Positions 1 through 9,708 of a stretch of 20,425 bases of DNA are shown in pieces (within the stretch, counting starts at the first letter, position 1; every line of letters begins with the position of its first letter). Source of the DNA: Gnetum montanum (Eukaryota; Streptophyta; Gnetopsida; Gnetales; Gnetaceae). The notes below the pieces were generated by a model. It worked only from the letters and a program-made list of their open reading frames with translations, did not search any database and was not told the DNA's origin. The stretch covers positions 90,251 to 110,675 of the forward strand of contig MNCI01000987.1 of assembly GCA_015680685.1 (NCBI GenBank), in the 5' to 3' direction. The position numbers were made by a program, and so were the translations under genes.

Positions 1-1482
1 AAGGTTTTCCTGTTCACCACTTCATTAAGTGGTAACTCCTCCTCATCATAGAATCAAGCCTCACTCTTCCTGATGGAAGTGTCACTATTACATTACTCTA
101 CACTTTATCTTTTTCACAACTCATCTTCTTCTTTTTCTACCCACTCTATCAACCTTTGGATCTGATGAGCTCTTAGTTCAAAAAGTCTCCCTTTGGCCTA
201 AACCCTAAGAGTTCTTCTAGTTTTTTCTCTAAGCCCATTTATGATGTGGTGGAGTTATTCCCTCTAAGAATAACCATGGCTAGGGCATTGATGTAAAAGA
301 GAATAATATCTACATATGATGGCATCCAAGGGTCTATGTGTTTCCTATTTTCAACCTTGGATTTGCCTTCTCAAATTGGACACTCTAGAGTATGTCTAGT
401 ATTTGTCATTAAATAGTTCCAACATGGTACTTCATCTATGAATGGATTTTGACTCCAAGGACTGATACCAGCTTTTTACTTAATGAGTGTCTTGGGGAAT
501 AGCTTGAGTTTCTACCAATCATTTTCTATGTTCTACAAGGCATGGGCATTGTGGAAAGCTTGTAGATGTGTCTATGGATTAGAGTTATATCCCCCCTCAA
601 ATTTTGGGATATTTTTCATGTCTCAGCACTTAATCTGACTATATTTCACATGCCTAGTTAGATCTTGACTACATTTACAATGTTAAGCATGCTTCAAGTT
701 GCCAACAAAGGTTTAACATCATCATTATTGCATTATCATCAATGATGTTCGCTACATTTTCTTCGTTCATTGTGATCCTATTGCTCACCTCCATCACAGT
801 TGTCCTTTTTGTGGTGCCTTTCAAAACTAGAAGAAGAGGAAGAAGAAGATGCATATGAAGAGGATGAAGAAGGAGGAGGACTAACACCATGATGGTGTTT
901 TCTAGTTTCCCTTCGATTATCACAAACATGATCATCAGTTTTCTTATTGTCTTGACACTTGTCCAATTCCTTGATTTGACTGCTATCTTTTCTTAAACCT
1001 GGATTATTGATCGTGGACCATAGCTTCAAGGCCACACCCCCATCATTAGTAACAAGGGGTGGAGAATTTTCTTGTTGAGATCCCTTAGAGGAAGAATCCT
1101 CATTGTGGTTTTGGTTTAGCAAGAACAAGAGATTAGTAAATTGCTTTCCCTTCACAGCTTCATGATGCTTCTCCTGGTGTCGATCTTGCCGACATTGTGC
1201 TTCAGTGGGATAATAGTCCCAGTAGTCATAGTCATGCATAACATATTCTTCTCAAAGATTGTGGATGCCTAACTTCTTAAGAGTTTGAAGTAGCATCACA
1301 TGCACAGATCGATCAAAAGGAATTACAATATTGCCTTGCATGTCACACCATCATAGTTGCTCATCCTGATGTAGGATGAAGGTGAAGTTAGGGAAATACT
1401 CATTGGGATGAGTATATACTACTTTGCATTCTTGTGGAACTGGCAATTTAACATTTTCATGCCTATGAGAAGAAGAAGACAT
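1..1482 (-). pseudogene. gag: Decayed gag of element A (5' part, cut by window start)
   Basis: Gag makes the retrotransposon particle. Read on the minus strand from an ATG at 1482 (MSSSSHRHENVK), the frame continues through YTHPNEYFPNFTFILHQDEQ, a segment with DYYPTEAQCRQD, a Ser-rich stretch (SPPPSSSSSYASSSSSSSSF, near 860), and into the retrotransposon gag domain near 1-560 (NIEND, KLKLFPKTL). The same blocks occur in the same order in element B's gag at 11352-9709, which is the main evidence. The frame is broken by stops (for example Gln to TAG before NIEND and after DEQL) and by shifts between about 700 and 1260. The longest open piece is 778-1239 (153 codons). The C-terminal part and the rest of the element lie left of the window. 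It is a pseudogene. Assignment to gag is firm; the Athila/Tat-like label rests mainly on the primer site and domain style. Confidence 0.85.
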
Positions 1483-1615
1483 TTTGCAAAACAGATAAAA
1501 TTATTAGTGTGCTTTTGTAATTATATAATTTGAGAATGATGTCGACCTTGGGGTTCGTCCAATGATATTAATAATATTTACTAATCCTAGGTAGTACACA
1601 TTTCAACAAAAAGAG

Positions 1616-1633
1616 TCCCTGGCAACAATGCCA
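1616..1633 (-). other. Primer binding site of element A, tRNA-Asp type
   Basis: The minus-strand sequence directly downstream of the 5' LTR, after one spacer base, reads TGGCATTGTTGCCAGGGA. The complement of the plant tRNA-Asp 3' end is TGGCGCCGTTGCCGGGGA, so 14 of 18 positions match. All four differences are G/A or C/T transitions, as expected from deamination decay of a CpG-rich site. It fixes the 5' LTR boundary and the direction of the element. Confidence 0.75.
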
Positions 1634-2416
1634 ATGATGAGTGATGAGGTACCCCTATGCCCAACCATACAAATCACAAAAATTTCATGCGTGATCCAAT
1701 CAAATTTTGTGGACTCTATAGTTTTTGGTGTGCTAGTTCTCTAGGAAGCGAATCTTGCCCTAATGGTTGTTTTTTGTCTTCCAAATTACATTTGTGATAC
1801 ATATGGTATGATTAAGTGTAATTGAGGCATATGATTTTTATTATTTTGTGTTTTATTATTCTTTGGTGCTTAAAGGAGAGAGATGAAGTAATTTAACAAC
1901 TAATTTAATTTAACTAACTAACTAATCTCTAACTAGTACTAACATAAGTATCCAGTCTCATTTTTCATACATGTCCTGAACCCACATATTTACTACTAGG
2001 TTACCAAGCACTACGCTACTGGGTGCAACAAGTAATAACACTACTAGGATTACCAAGCAAATGCATGTTTATGCTTGAAGCGGTCATACTTATGTATTTA
2101 ATATATTGAACTTAATTAATTAACTACTCGCTCAAAGTCTAATTTAGCTTAATTAATGGCATAATTAATGAAAATAATAAATGCATAAATAAATCATTAA
2201 TCTATTCTAAGTGCTACAAGGTTTGATCAAAAGGCTCATCTTTATTACCGTACACACTAGTGTGGTTCAGGTACAACAATGCTTGAATAAAGGTCTGTAC
2301 ACTTTTTGACTCCTACTGTGGGTACTCAAAAAAATATTCTAATTCTCAAATGGAAAAACTGCAAGAGCCCTACTACTACTATGACCTGATTGCCCATAAA
2401 CACAACTGTGAGCTCG

Positions 2417-2424
2417 TATTTATA
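2417..2424 (-). promoter_or_regulatory. TATA box of element A LTR
   Basis: TATAAATA on the minus strand, about 190 bp into the LTR in sense direction. It sits in the position equivalent to the TATA boxes of the B and C LTRs and upstream of the AATAAA signal at 2241-2246. Confidence 0.6.
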
Positions 2425-2444
2425 GTTTTTGCTATAGGACTGCA

Positions 2445-2510
2445 TCGATGAGGCCCTATAGATATAGCAAATGCTATGTCGATGGGGCCCTATAGATGTA
2501 GCAAATGCTA
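2445..2510. repeat. Two-copy 32-bp direct repeat in the U3 of LTR A
   Basis: Copies at 2445-2476 and 2479-2510 share TCGATG, GGCCCTATAGAT and TAGCAAATGCTA and differ at two positions. More degenerate versions follow up to about 2600. They lie between the LTR edge and the TATA box, where U3 enhancer repeats are expected. The B and C LTRs carry GATATC palindromes in this place instead. Confidence 0.7.
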
Positions 2511-2613
2511 CATTGACGAGGCAACACCACGTAAATAGGGCCTTATTGACAAGAGCCCATCAACAAGGTCATGTCAACAAGGGCTTGTTGATGCGACACT
2601 TTGACACTCATCA

Positions 2614-5273
2614 TTGGTATTAACATCACTATTCTTGGAAATTAAAAAATTTCATCATTAACCTTTATAATTAATATTTCAACTCACATCTAGGCCTCTT
2701 AGATTCTTCAACATTATCTTGATATCAATTTGGTTTATTTTGGTGTTAACTGGGGCACCTTGGAGATTCAAGATTATAACTTGAAAAACTTTAAAATTTT
2801 TCTAAGTGCTCCATGACCAGCTTCTACACCTTTAGCATCCCTTATAGAGATAGAATTTTTAGGATTATGTAGCCCATTCTAGAGTTAGAATTTTTTCAAC
2901 ATTAGTGTCAATGATAGGACCTTAGCTAAAATAGCCTAGTTTTAGCCTTAAATTGATTCTGCATTATTTCTAGAGCTTTCCCATTCATATCTTGATCCTT
3001 AAAATATTCAATTTCACTCTCAAAATCTATATTTTACCTAATATTCAAGCTCTTATTATCAATTCTAATTCACTTGCATTTTGCATCTATCACTTATAGC
3101 TTTGGCACTCCATAGAAGATGAATATTTTGTTACTCATTAATAAAGCATTTTATTATTTAGGAAGGGATCCAAGACCATTCATTCCTTATCATACTCTTA
3201 ATATTTTAACATTTTATGCTTTTTTATTTAGATTTTATACTTATTTTTTGTTCTATGACTTATAGTCTATTCCATACTCAGTTTATTTTTTGTCAATTTA
3301 TAAATAGTTATTTTTTTAGTAATTTACACTTGTCGTTGTTTGTATTAAATTCTTAATTTTTCATCATCCACCTACCATTCCTAGTTCATATGAAGTAGGC
3401 TAAGCTCATATTTGATTAGAGGTTCCATCTCCCTTTGATTCATAGTTATTGATATATTGAGAGTTACATCGATATGAAAACCATTTATGACTACATGCTA
3501 AGTATTTCGACACTTAGTGGAGGTGTCCTTGTAGGATTGTAAATAACATTTTTGCAAGAATAGGACTGACATTATAATTTGATCCTATAATGGTAGTCTC
3601 ATATGCAAGTTGAAAATTTAATAATTGTTAGAATTTTTGCATCTTTGTGTATTTCTTTTATTTATTAATCTTAGTTAGAAAATTGTACATATGTGTTTCT
3701 TTTATAAATTTATTTATTTCTTTCTCCTAAATACATCTACAAAATTATCATTAAGTGGTAGATCCACTCAATAGCTAATGACAAGACATAGATCAAGACA
3801 TTTTCTAGCTTGAGTTGTATTTTTAATTCAAAGTAGTTAATTTTATATTTTTCTTGGAGATATTCACAATGAAAATTTGTAAACATCTATCTTTGATATT
3901 TTTCTCTACTTTGTAAACCATTTTTGTATATGCATTACAAAGATGGAAAAGTAGTAGAAAAATGAAGATTTTAGAAAATGACAAACATTTTCAACCTTTC
4001 ATCATCCATGGGCTCTTATGCATCCTTATTCATTTGGATTAAGTTGAGGAGGAGAAAGGAAAATTACCTATAATGTAAAATTTTATAACTTATGATGTAA
4101 ATTCAATTTATATAAGTTTCGCATTTTCTTGGCCTAAAGAATTATTTTTATGTCCTTCATGGACTGTAAAATAATTTCAGAAAGAAGAGAAATATATAGG
4201 AAAATATAAATTAAATAAACAAAATAATGAATGTTTGGACACTTCTCATCATCACCTTAAGATCCATTTCTATGTTTGTTGTATTGATTAGCTTATAAGA
4301 GGATGGATTTTTCTTATTTTAATTATATTAGTGGAGTTAGTACATAGGAAGAGTATCGACTGGCTCATGAGGTAGCCCTAGATTATAAGTTAGATATAGC
4401 ACCCACACAAATAACCCTTGTTGGGATCCCATCTTAGGTAATGGAGGAGCTGATTCATTCTTGGCCTAGTTATGTTCTTAGTGGATACAAAATAAAAAAA
4501 GGCTAGTAGTAGAAATCTCAAGGATCTATTCATTGATATCAACTAAATTAGATAAACTAATAAATGAGCTATAGACACATAAAGATCGAACTTTGGATAC
4601 AATATTGGTACCAAAGATAAGATAAAATGATAATTTATTATTGTTAAAAAATGAAAATGACTCATATTGCAAGTTAATCCTGAATACTAACTTCATGTAT
4701 GTGTTTTGGGTTCATGACAATTAAATTTTTTATTTTAATTATTATGTTGAGATACTATTATGTTGTTTACTTTAGATTATTATCAATGTACTCATAAGTT
4801 TATGCAAGATTCCACATATATCCCATACCTTTCACACTAGCTCCATGATAGTTATTAGTAGGCCTCATAGGACACTTTTATAATATTGCTTCTACTTAGT
4901 ACTTTGTATTAATACCACATTTGTTCTTAACATTTTAGAAAATTATGATGGAGTTGAAGCTGGAGAATGCATGAACCCATGTGAAGCATAGAAGATTCTA
5001 TGATTTCTATATTAGTATAAATAATAGGGAGATGCTTTATAGAGGTAGAAATTTAGGGGTCAAACATCATATTTAGAACTTTAATATATTGTAAGTTTCC
5101 ATTTTGGTATCACATTTATAACCTTTTGAATTTTATGCTTAGATTCTCAATTTTATACTTCAAATGTTATTCTATTGTAATAACTAATTTAGGAAATTTT
5201 ATTTTAAATCTTTTTCACATGTTATTTTATAAATGTTTAAATTAATGTTTTGACACAAGGTAGGTATAGCATG
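2614..5273. other. AT-rich intergenic sequence, no feature recognised
   Basis: This 2.66-kb stretch between LTR A and element B is very AT-rich, with stops in all frames at short intervals. No open frame of note, RNA gene, LTR pair or protein motif was recognised on either strand. It is probably old, decayed repeat DNA and the left flank of the site into which element B inserted. Confidence 0.6.
5269..5273. repeat. Target site duplication of element B, left copy
   Basis: GCATG directly abuts the left LTR and ACATG (12384-12388) directly abuts the right LTR. A 5-bp duplication with one G/A difference is what Ty3/gypsy integration leaves, and it supports B being a single complete insertion. 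Confidence 0.65.
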
Positions 5274-5868
5274 TGATGAGTGGCAAGATACCCCTACACT
5301 TAACCATATGAATATGAGCGTAGTAGACACGATCTAGTCAAACTCTGCAAACTAAATGCCTACACGCCCCATGGAACACTTAGGGTTAATTATTTGTTGT
5401 CTTCCCAGACTTACTTGTAGTTGTCATGGTGTATGGTTAAGCAAGTATGAGGTATATGATTTTTATAGTCTTTTATGTTTTATGTCTCCTATGCTAACAG
5501 GTAAAGGGTTAAGAAACTAATTACTAATTCTAACTAATGAACTAAGTCTAAATTACCTAGCGTCAACATCCATTCCCACTTACCGTACACACCCTGAACC
5601 AATGCGACCGTGGCTACCAAACGCTAATCGTTGCTGGGATCACCATGTGTAATGCACGTGCTCGAAGTGGTCGTACTAAGGCACTTAACTAGGAGGAAAG
5701 GGTTGAGAGAATCTAATCGTGATGAGCATCCATTCCTTGATTATCCGTACACATCCTTAAATGCTCATAATCAAGTCGTACTCATTCCACGTTACTAAGA
5801 GAAAACAATAAATAACATGTAATAAAATCCTATTCCATGCGCTACAAGGTTTATCCGGAAAGCTCGTC

Positions 5869-5874
5869 TTTATT
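5869..5874 (-). terminator. AATAAA polyadenylation signal in the 3' LTR of B
   Basis: In sense direction this reads GGCAATAAAGACGA, about 170 bp downstream of the TATA box. The motif is conserved in LTR C (GGCAATAAAGACGA, 20371-20384), and with changes in LTR A and in the right LTR of B. It would define the end of the R region of the element transcript. Confidence 0.55.
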
Positions 5875-6063
5875 GCCGTACACAACTTGTGTTCAGGTAC
5901 AATGTTGCTCGAATAAAGATCCGTTCACTTTAGGACTCCTATTGCGGGCACATGGAAAATATTCTATCTTTGGAGTGATCAATCTGCTAGATTTTCCCTA
6001 CTTCTAGCCTAGGATTAGGAAAAAAGGAAGAGTCGCCTCTTATTTATAGATATGATGGCACAC

Positions 6064-6158
6064 CGCACTATCGCATACTCGATATCGTAGGGGAAGACAC
6101 GATATCGTGAGGGATGCGATATTACGACAGCCACGATATCGCGTACGCGATATCACGT
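6064..6158. repeat. GATATC palindrome cluster in U3 of the left LTR of B
   Basis: Several copies and near-copies of a CpG-rich 10-12 bp palindrome with core CGATATCG occur here, ending in the pair CGATATCGCGTACGCGATAT. They lie between the LTR edge and the TATA box. The same cluster, with partly different copies, occurs at 12283-12376 and 20145-20186. Confidence 0.75.
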
Positions 6159-6165
6159 CCCATCA

Positions 6166-6201
6166 TACCCCCATGACTAAATGAAAACTTGTCCTCAAGT
6201 T
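6166..6201 (-). other. Polypurine tract region of element B
   Basis: Sense sequence next to the 3' LTR reads AGTCATGGGGGTA followed directly by the LTR start TGATGG. A short G-rich tract at this point is the expected plus-strand priming site. Just upstream lies a 16-bp sequence with palindromic arms (AACTTG, AGGA, CAAGTT; 6186-6201), a motif I associate with the 3' end of the internal region of plant Ty3/gypsy elements. The tract is short for a polypurine tract, so priming function is inferred from position. Confidence 0.55.
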
Positions 6202-8511
6202 CATTACAATAATAACGGGAAGGTATGGGATTATTGACTCAATGGAAACTAATGGAATGACATGTGAATGGATCATCATTACAAGACACAATACACTGGT
6301 GTTCATGACAAAAAGGGTGAACAATTTATTACATTGACATCAGGCCTCATTGGGCAGCTGAGAAAGAGAGAGAGAGAGAAAGAATTTTTGCTTCTTCCAA
6401 TGCCAAGATTGCGCCTTTCGTTGTCTATCCGTAAGTGCACCATCGATCTTGCTCCTTGCATAGCTGCTTCAGCATCGCTCCATTCCAGGTGCTTCCTCTA
6501 GATCTGGTCTATTCTTGCATGATCGCCATCTACACATACAACAAAGCCTTATATTAGCAAGGGTAGATGAATTTTAATGTGGGTAATACCTTGCTTCGGT
6601 ATAAGTCCATTGGCTAAGTTGTGGTATGGAAAATACGGATCTGGGAATATATAAATGATGACTACCAAAGGTGTAGGGGCTAGGAGAGAATCGAAAAAAT
6701 TGGGCCTCGTACCCCCATGACTAATCGCGAACCTCTGATAGCGAGAGAATGGAGAAAGAATAAGAACAAGAATATGGAGAAAAAGAGACAACAGTAACGT
6801 TGATAAAGTGGATGTCAAGATGGAAATGAACAAAACAAAATTAATTGCAAAATGTTAAGGGAAAGAATTTAACTGGTGCACCAAATAGGAATGTCAGTGG
6901 GTCCTCCCCAAAGCAAGCTCATGCCCTTAATGCCCTAACAAACCCACATTCAAAGAATCCGTAGGCTTTGGGAATATCCTTTGGAACAAGAGTTAAAGTC
7001 TTAACCATGAGAATTTACCAAAAAAATAGAAAGCAATGTATCTACCAAAATATACACTAGTGATACAACCGGCAATGAGGTGAATAGTGGAGAGAAGGGT
7101 GGAGAGAAGAGAATGGAATGGAATCTCAAGAACAAGGTGATGTACAGCTCCTTGTGGATTTTATGATTAATGTGACTTGGCAAATCTCATTCCAACTTCA
7201 GCCTCAACCCAACCACATCCAATGACTTCGCATCAATGCACTTGGCCAAACCATCTACTGGAGTAACAAGAATGCTTCTGCCAAGAGCCACCATCTTCCA
7301 ACGAAACAAAGGAGAGAATGGAAAGCGATAAGGGCCTTAGTTAGAGGGAATGTTTTTGGTTCCATAACCAATGCTTGTAGTCCAAGTTTATTTCATCTAA
7401 GGGGTGTGCTTTGAATTCTCACTTTCTTTGTTTCCTTTTCTTTTCTCTTTGTTTTTTTTTCTATTTTTTTTATGCGTAAGAACCACACCATGCAAAGACT
7501 TCTTATTTTTATTGTCTAAGCTTCTGATAATTGGGTAACATCGGAACGGAAAGAAAACTTAAGAAGAAAACATCCAAGCACCCAAGAGAATGGCCAACAC
7601 AAATGCATCAAGTTCCCTTGAAGTCACACCCTTTTCAAACCTTGAGTCCTTCCTTAGTTTGAGAAGTACCCAGTTACCGATTCGTTAAAGTTCTTATTTA
7701 AAAAGAGACTATACATTTCCAAGCCAAGAGAGACCATAGACTTTGGTGGATGGATGGATGAAGTGGACTCATTGCCTGCCATATCAAAAGAACATACCTT
7801 AGTATCAACATCATAACTTTAAGGTAAAAACCAAACATTAGCAATCAATATGAAAATAGTTCATACCATCGTGAGGAACACTTATTAGGTGACGAACTTA
7901 CATGGTGGTTAACACACACACAAACACACACAAAAAATGGAAAAGTATAAAGATGTAAAACAAAAACAAGAAAAGTTAAAGAAATTTGTAAAACAAAAAC
8001 ATGTAAAACAAAAACTTGTAAAAAAAATATGTCTAAAACAAAAAATTGTAAAACAAAAATGTGTTAAACAAAAATGTGTAAAACAAAAACATGTAAAACA
8101 AAAATGTGTAAAACAAATATGTGTAAAACAAAAATGTGTTAAACAAAAATGTGTAAGACAAAAACTGTAAAACAAAAATGTGTAAAATAAAAACTAAAAA
8201 GAACTAAGGGCCTCCAATGATTAGCATAGGTGGCCATCTCCCCCATGACTGAATGAAAAGGGAGAGATCCGAAATAATGAGCATTTTTTTGAATTTCGTA
8301 ACAGTGCCCAACTTCTCCCTGCTAATGTTCTTAGATTAAGGGGTGAAAGTTGGCGACGCTCATATTCCAATGTGTCTATGCCTTCGTTGTTAGCATGCTT
8401 TTCCTCAGTTCATTCCGTGCATATTAGTTTGCTCTTCCTAGTAGCTGTCAACCATGGGGTGTCTACTACTGGTGTGGTTACTACATACAAACACCTTTGG
8501 ATTTGTATTTC
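6202..8511. other. Non-coding 3' internal region of element B
   Basis: In an autonomous relative this interval would hold reverse transcriptase, RNase H and integrase. No YLDD/FIDD-like motif, integrase zinc finger or long frame was found on the minus strand; the longest open frame is 94 codons (6833-6549) and does not resemble a retroviral protein. Contents seen: a short GA run (6366-6382), two extra copies of the CCCCCATGACT motif (6712-6722, 8240-8250), a T-rich tract (7431-7480), a CA run (7912-7931) and the 15-bp repeat array at 7940-8195. The region has no assigned role. Confidence 0.6.
7940..8195. repeat. 15-bp A-rich tandem array inside element B
   Basis: About 14-16 imperfect copies of a unit close to TGTGTAAAACAAAAA. 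Because the unit is a multiple of three it stays open on both strands and yields artificial repeating peptides (plus KQKCV, minus FCFTH). It is best treated as a minisatellite expanded within the non-coding part of the element, not as a gene. Confidence 0.85.
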
Positions 8512-9138
8512 CTAGGCACACCGATTACATGGAAGAGATGCTAAACATTCTTCCATGTCATCACCCTCTAAGTCACTATATGTGATGCATGGAAATTTCT
8601 TCTTCTCAATCTTTCCATAAATATTTACCTTAGATATCTGCAAGGAAAGATCGTGGATCCCTAGGTACGCATCTACTATACTTAGCCATGGCCTTCCCAT
8701 TATAATTGGGAAGCCCCCTTCTTTGTTGTTGATTTCAATCACTAGGAAATCGGCTAGGTAAGACCACCCACACATAGTGGTAATGATGTCCTCCACCAAT
8801 TCCAACAAAATGGTGATGGACTAGTTAACCAGCTCCAGTTGAATGTTGCTCTTCTTAAGTTGGGGCAGGTTCTAAGCTTGATACATTTCTCATGATATTA
8901 AATTGACTTCGGAACCTGAGTCAAGAAGAGCCTGATGTGGTTTGTTCCTGGCAATTTGTAGATAGATTAAGGGGCTCCTAGGGTCAAATAGTTTCTTAGG
9001 AAGGTGGCCTACCTTGATCCAGTCAGTTACGGTATGCGTTAACATAACCGTATGTGTACAGATCTGTTGGACTGAAGGGTGCTCCGAAGTGTTAGATGGT
9101 TGAGGCATGTACATCGGCTCAATCACTTGTTTTTGCAA
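8512..9138 (-). pseudogene. pro: Decayed retrotransposon aspartic protease of element B
   Basis: A retropepsin-like protease would process the Gag polyprotein. On the minus strand the frame 9138-8890 ends in ALLDSGSEVNLIS, the catalytic D-[ST]-G-[AS] motif with the usual hydrophobic lead-in. After a break, 8808-8512 continues with DFLVIEINN and FPIIMGRPWLSIVDAYLGIH, which matches the C-terminal GRPWL block of plant Ty3/gypsy proteases. The two parts are separated by stops or a shift near 8808-8890, so no active enzyme is made as written. It follows gag in sense direction. Beyond 8512 the expected reverse transcriptase linker is absent. Confidence 0.85.
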
Positions 9139-9708
9139 GAGTTTGTTTGGGCTTCTAGTTCTAAAAAAGGGTCTTCTCTTTTTACAGTTGTCAGAACCAA
9201 CAACCAGTTGAATATTTACAGCTCTTGCAGTGTTATGTTATTGCGGTTGAGTAGGGAGTTCCCCTTGCATTATTGGAGCACGATGTATGGGAACTATAGG
9301 TGGAAGAGGTGCGGATGGAGTTGGACGATGGGATGAATGTGAGATGCCTCCCGGAGGAGAAGGAGTCCTCCTGAAGTACTCCTAAACTTGGTAGTGACGT
9401 TGGGGAGTTGTGTGATCCATAGAGTCACCTGGAGAAATCGGCTGTTGCACATAATAACCATAAAGATCGGGCTTCCGGTAAGGGTACTATTGTGTCGGCA
9501 GTGGCATCCCCCATGACTATGGGTATTGCCACTACTGATGCTATCCGATGGGCTGTGGTGGAGTTCCACTTGGATAGTAAATTAGTGGTTGGTGGAACTA
9601 CCTTAGGTTATCTTGAGGATAAGGTAACCTTCGGGGTGTTTGCCGTTGGTTGAGTCTTGGATTAAGCGCATACACCCCAGACTCCTATAGATGTGAGATA
9701 ATTGGGAA

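Larger units (their letters stand above)
1635..2613 (-). repeat. 5' LTR of element A
   Basis: The 979-bp LTR is bounded by a 9-bp terminal inverted repeat (TGATGAGTG at the left, CACTCATCA at the right). The tRNA-Asp primer site and gag lie immediately to its left, so it is the 5' LTR of a minus-strand element. In sense direction it holds a TATA box (plus-strand TATTTATA, 2417-2424) and an AATAAA signal (plus-strand TTTATT, 2241-2246). The region around the AATAAA signal aligns with element B's LTR (shared blocks around 2220-2340 and 5845-5965), but the U3 part upstream of the TATA box is different. The partner 3' LTR is outside the window. Confidence 0.85.
5274..6165 (-). repeat. 3' LTR of element B
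   Basis: It begins TGATGAGTGGCAAGAT and ends TCCCATCA, and aligns over its whole length with 11492-12383. In sense direction it carries a cluster of GATATC palindromes (6064-6158), a TATA box (plus-strand TATTTATA, 6041-6048) and an AATAAA signal (plus-strand TTTATT, 5869-5874). The polypurine tract lies immediately to its right, which marks it as the 3' LTR of a minus-strand element. Confidence 0.9.

Noticed and set aside
6268-6833. Possible accessory genes in the 3' internal region of B (77 and 94 codons)
   Set aside because: No motif and low-complexity composition. The minus frame is hydrophobic only because of T-rich sequence. There is no envelope-like or integrase signature.
7909-8175. 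Open frames on both strands (77 and 88 codons) with repeating KQKCV or FCFTH peptides
   Set aside because: They are products of the 15-bp tandem repeat, which is free of stops in one frame per strand. Nothing non-repetitive supports a protein.
6202-8511. Reverse transcriptase or integrase of element B
   Set aside because: Looked for on the minus strand (FIDD/YLDD, GRP linker to RT, HHCC, DDE spacing) and not found, in contrast to the clear gag and protease.
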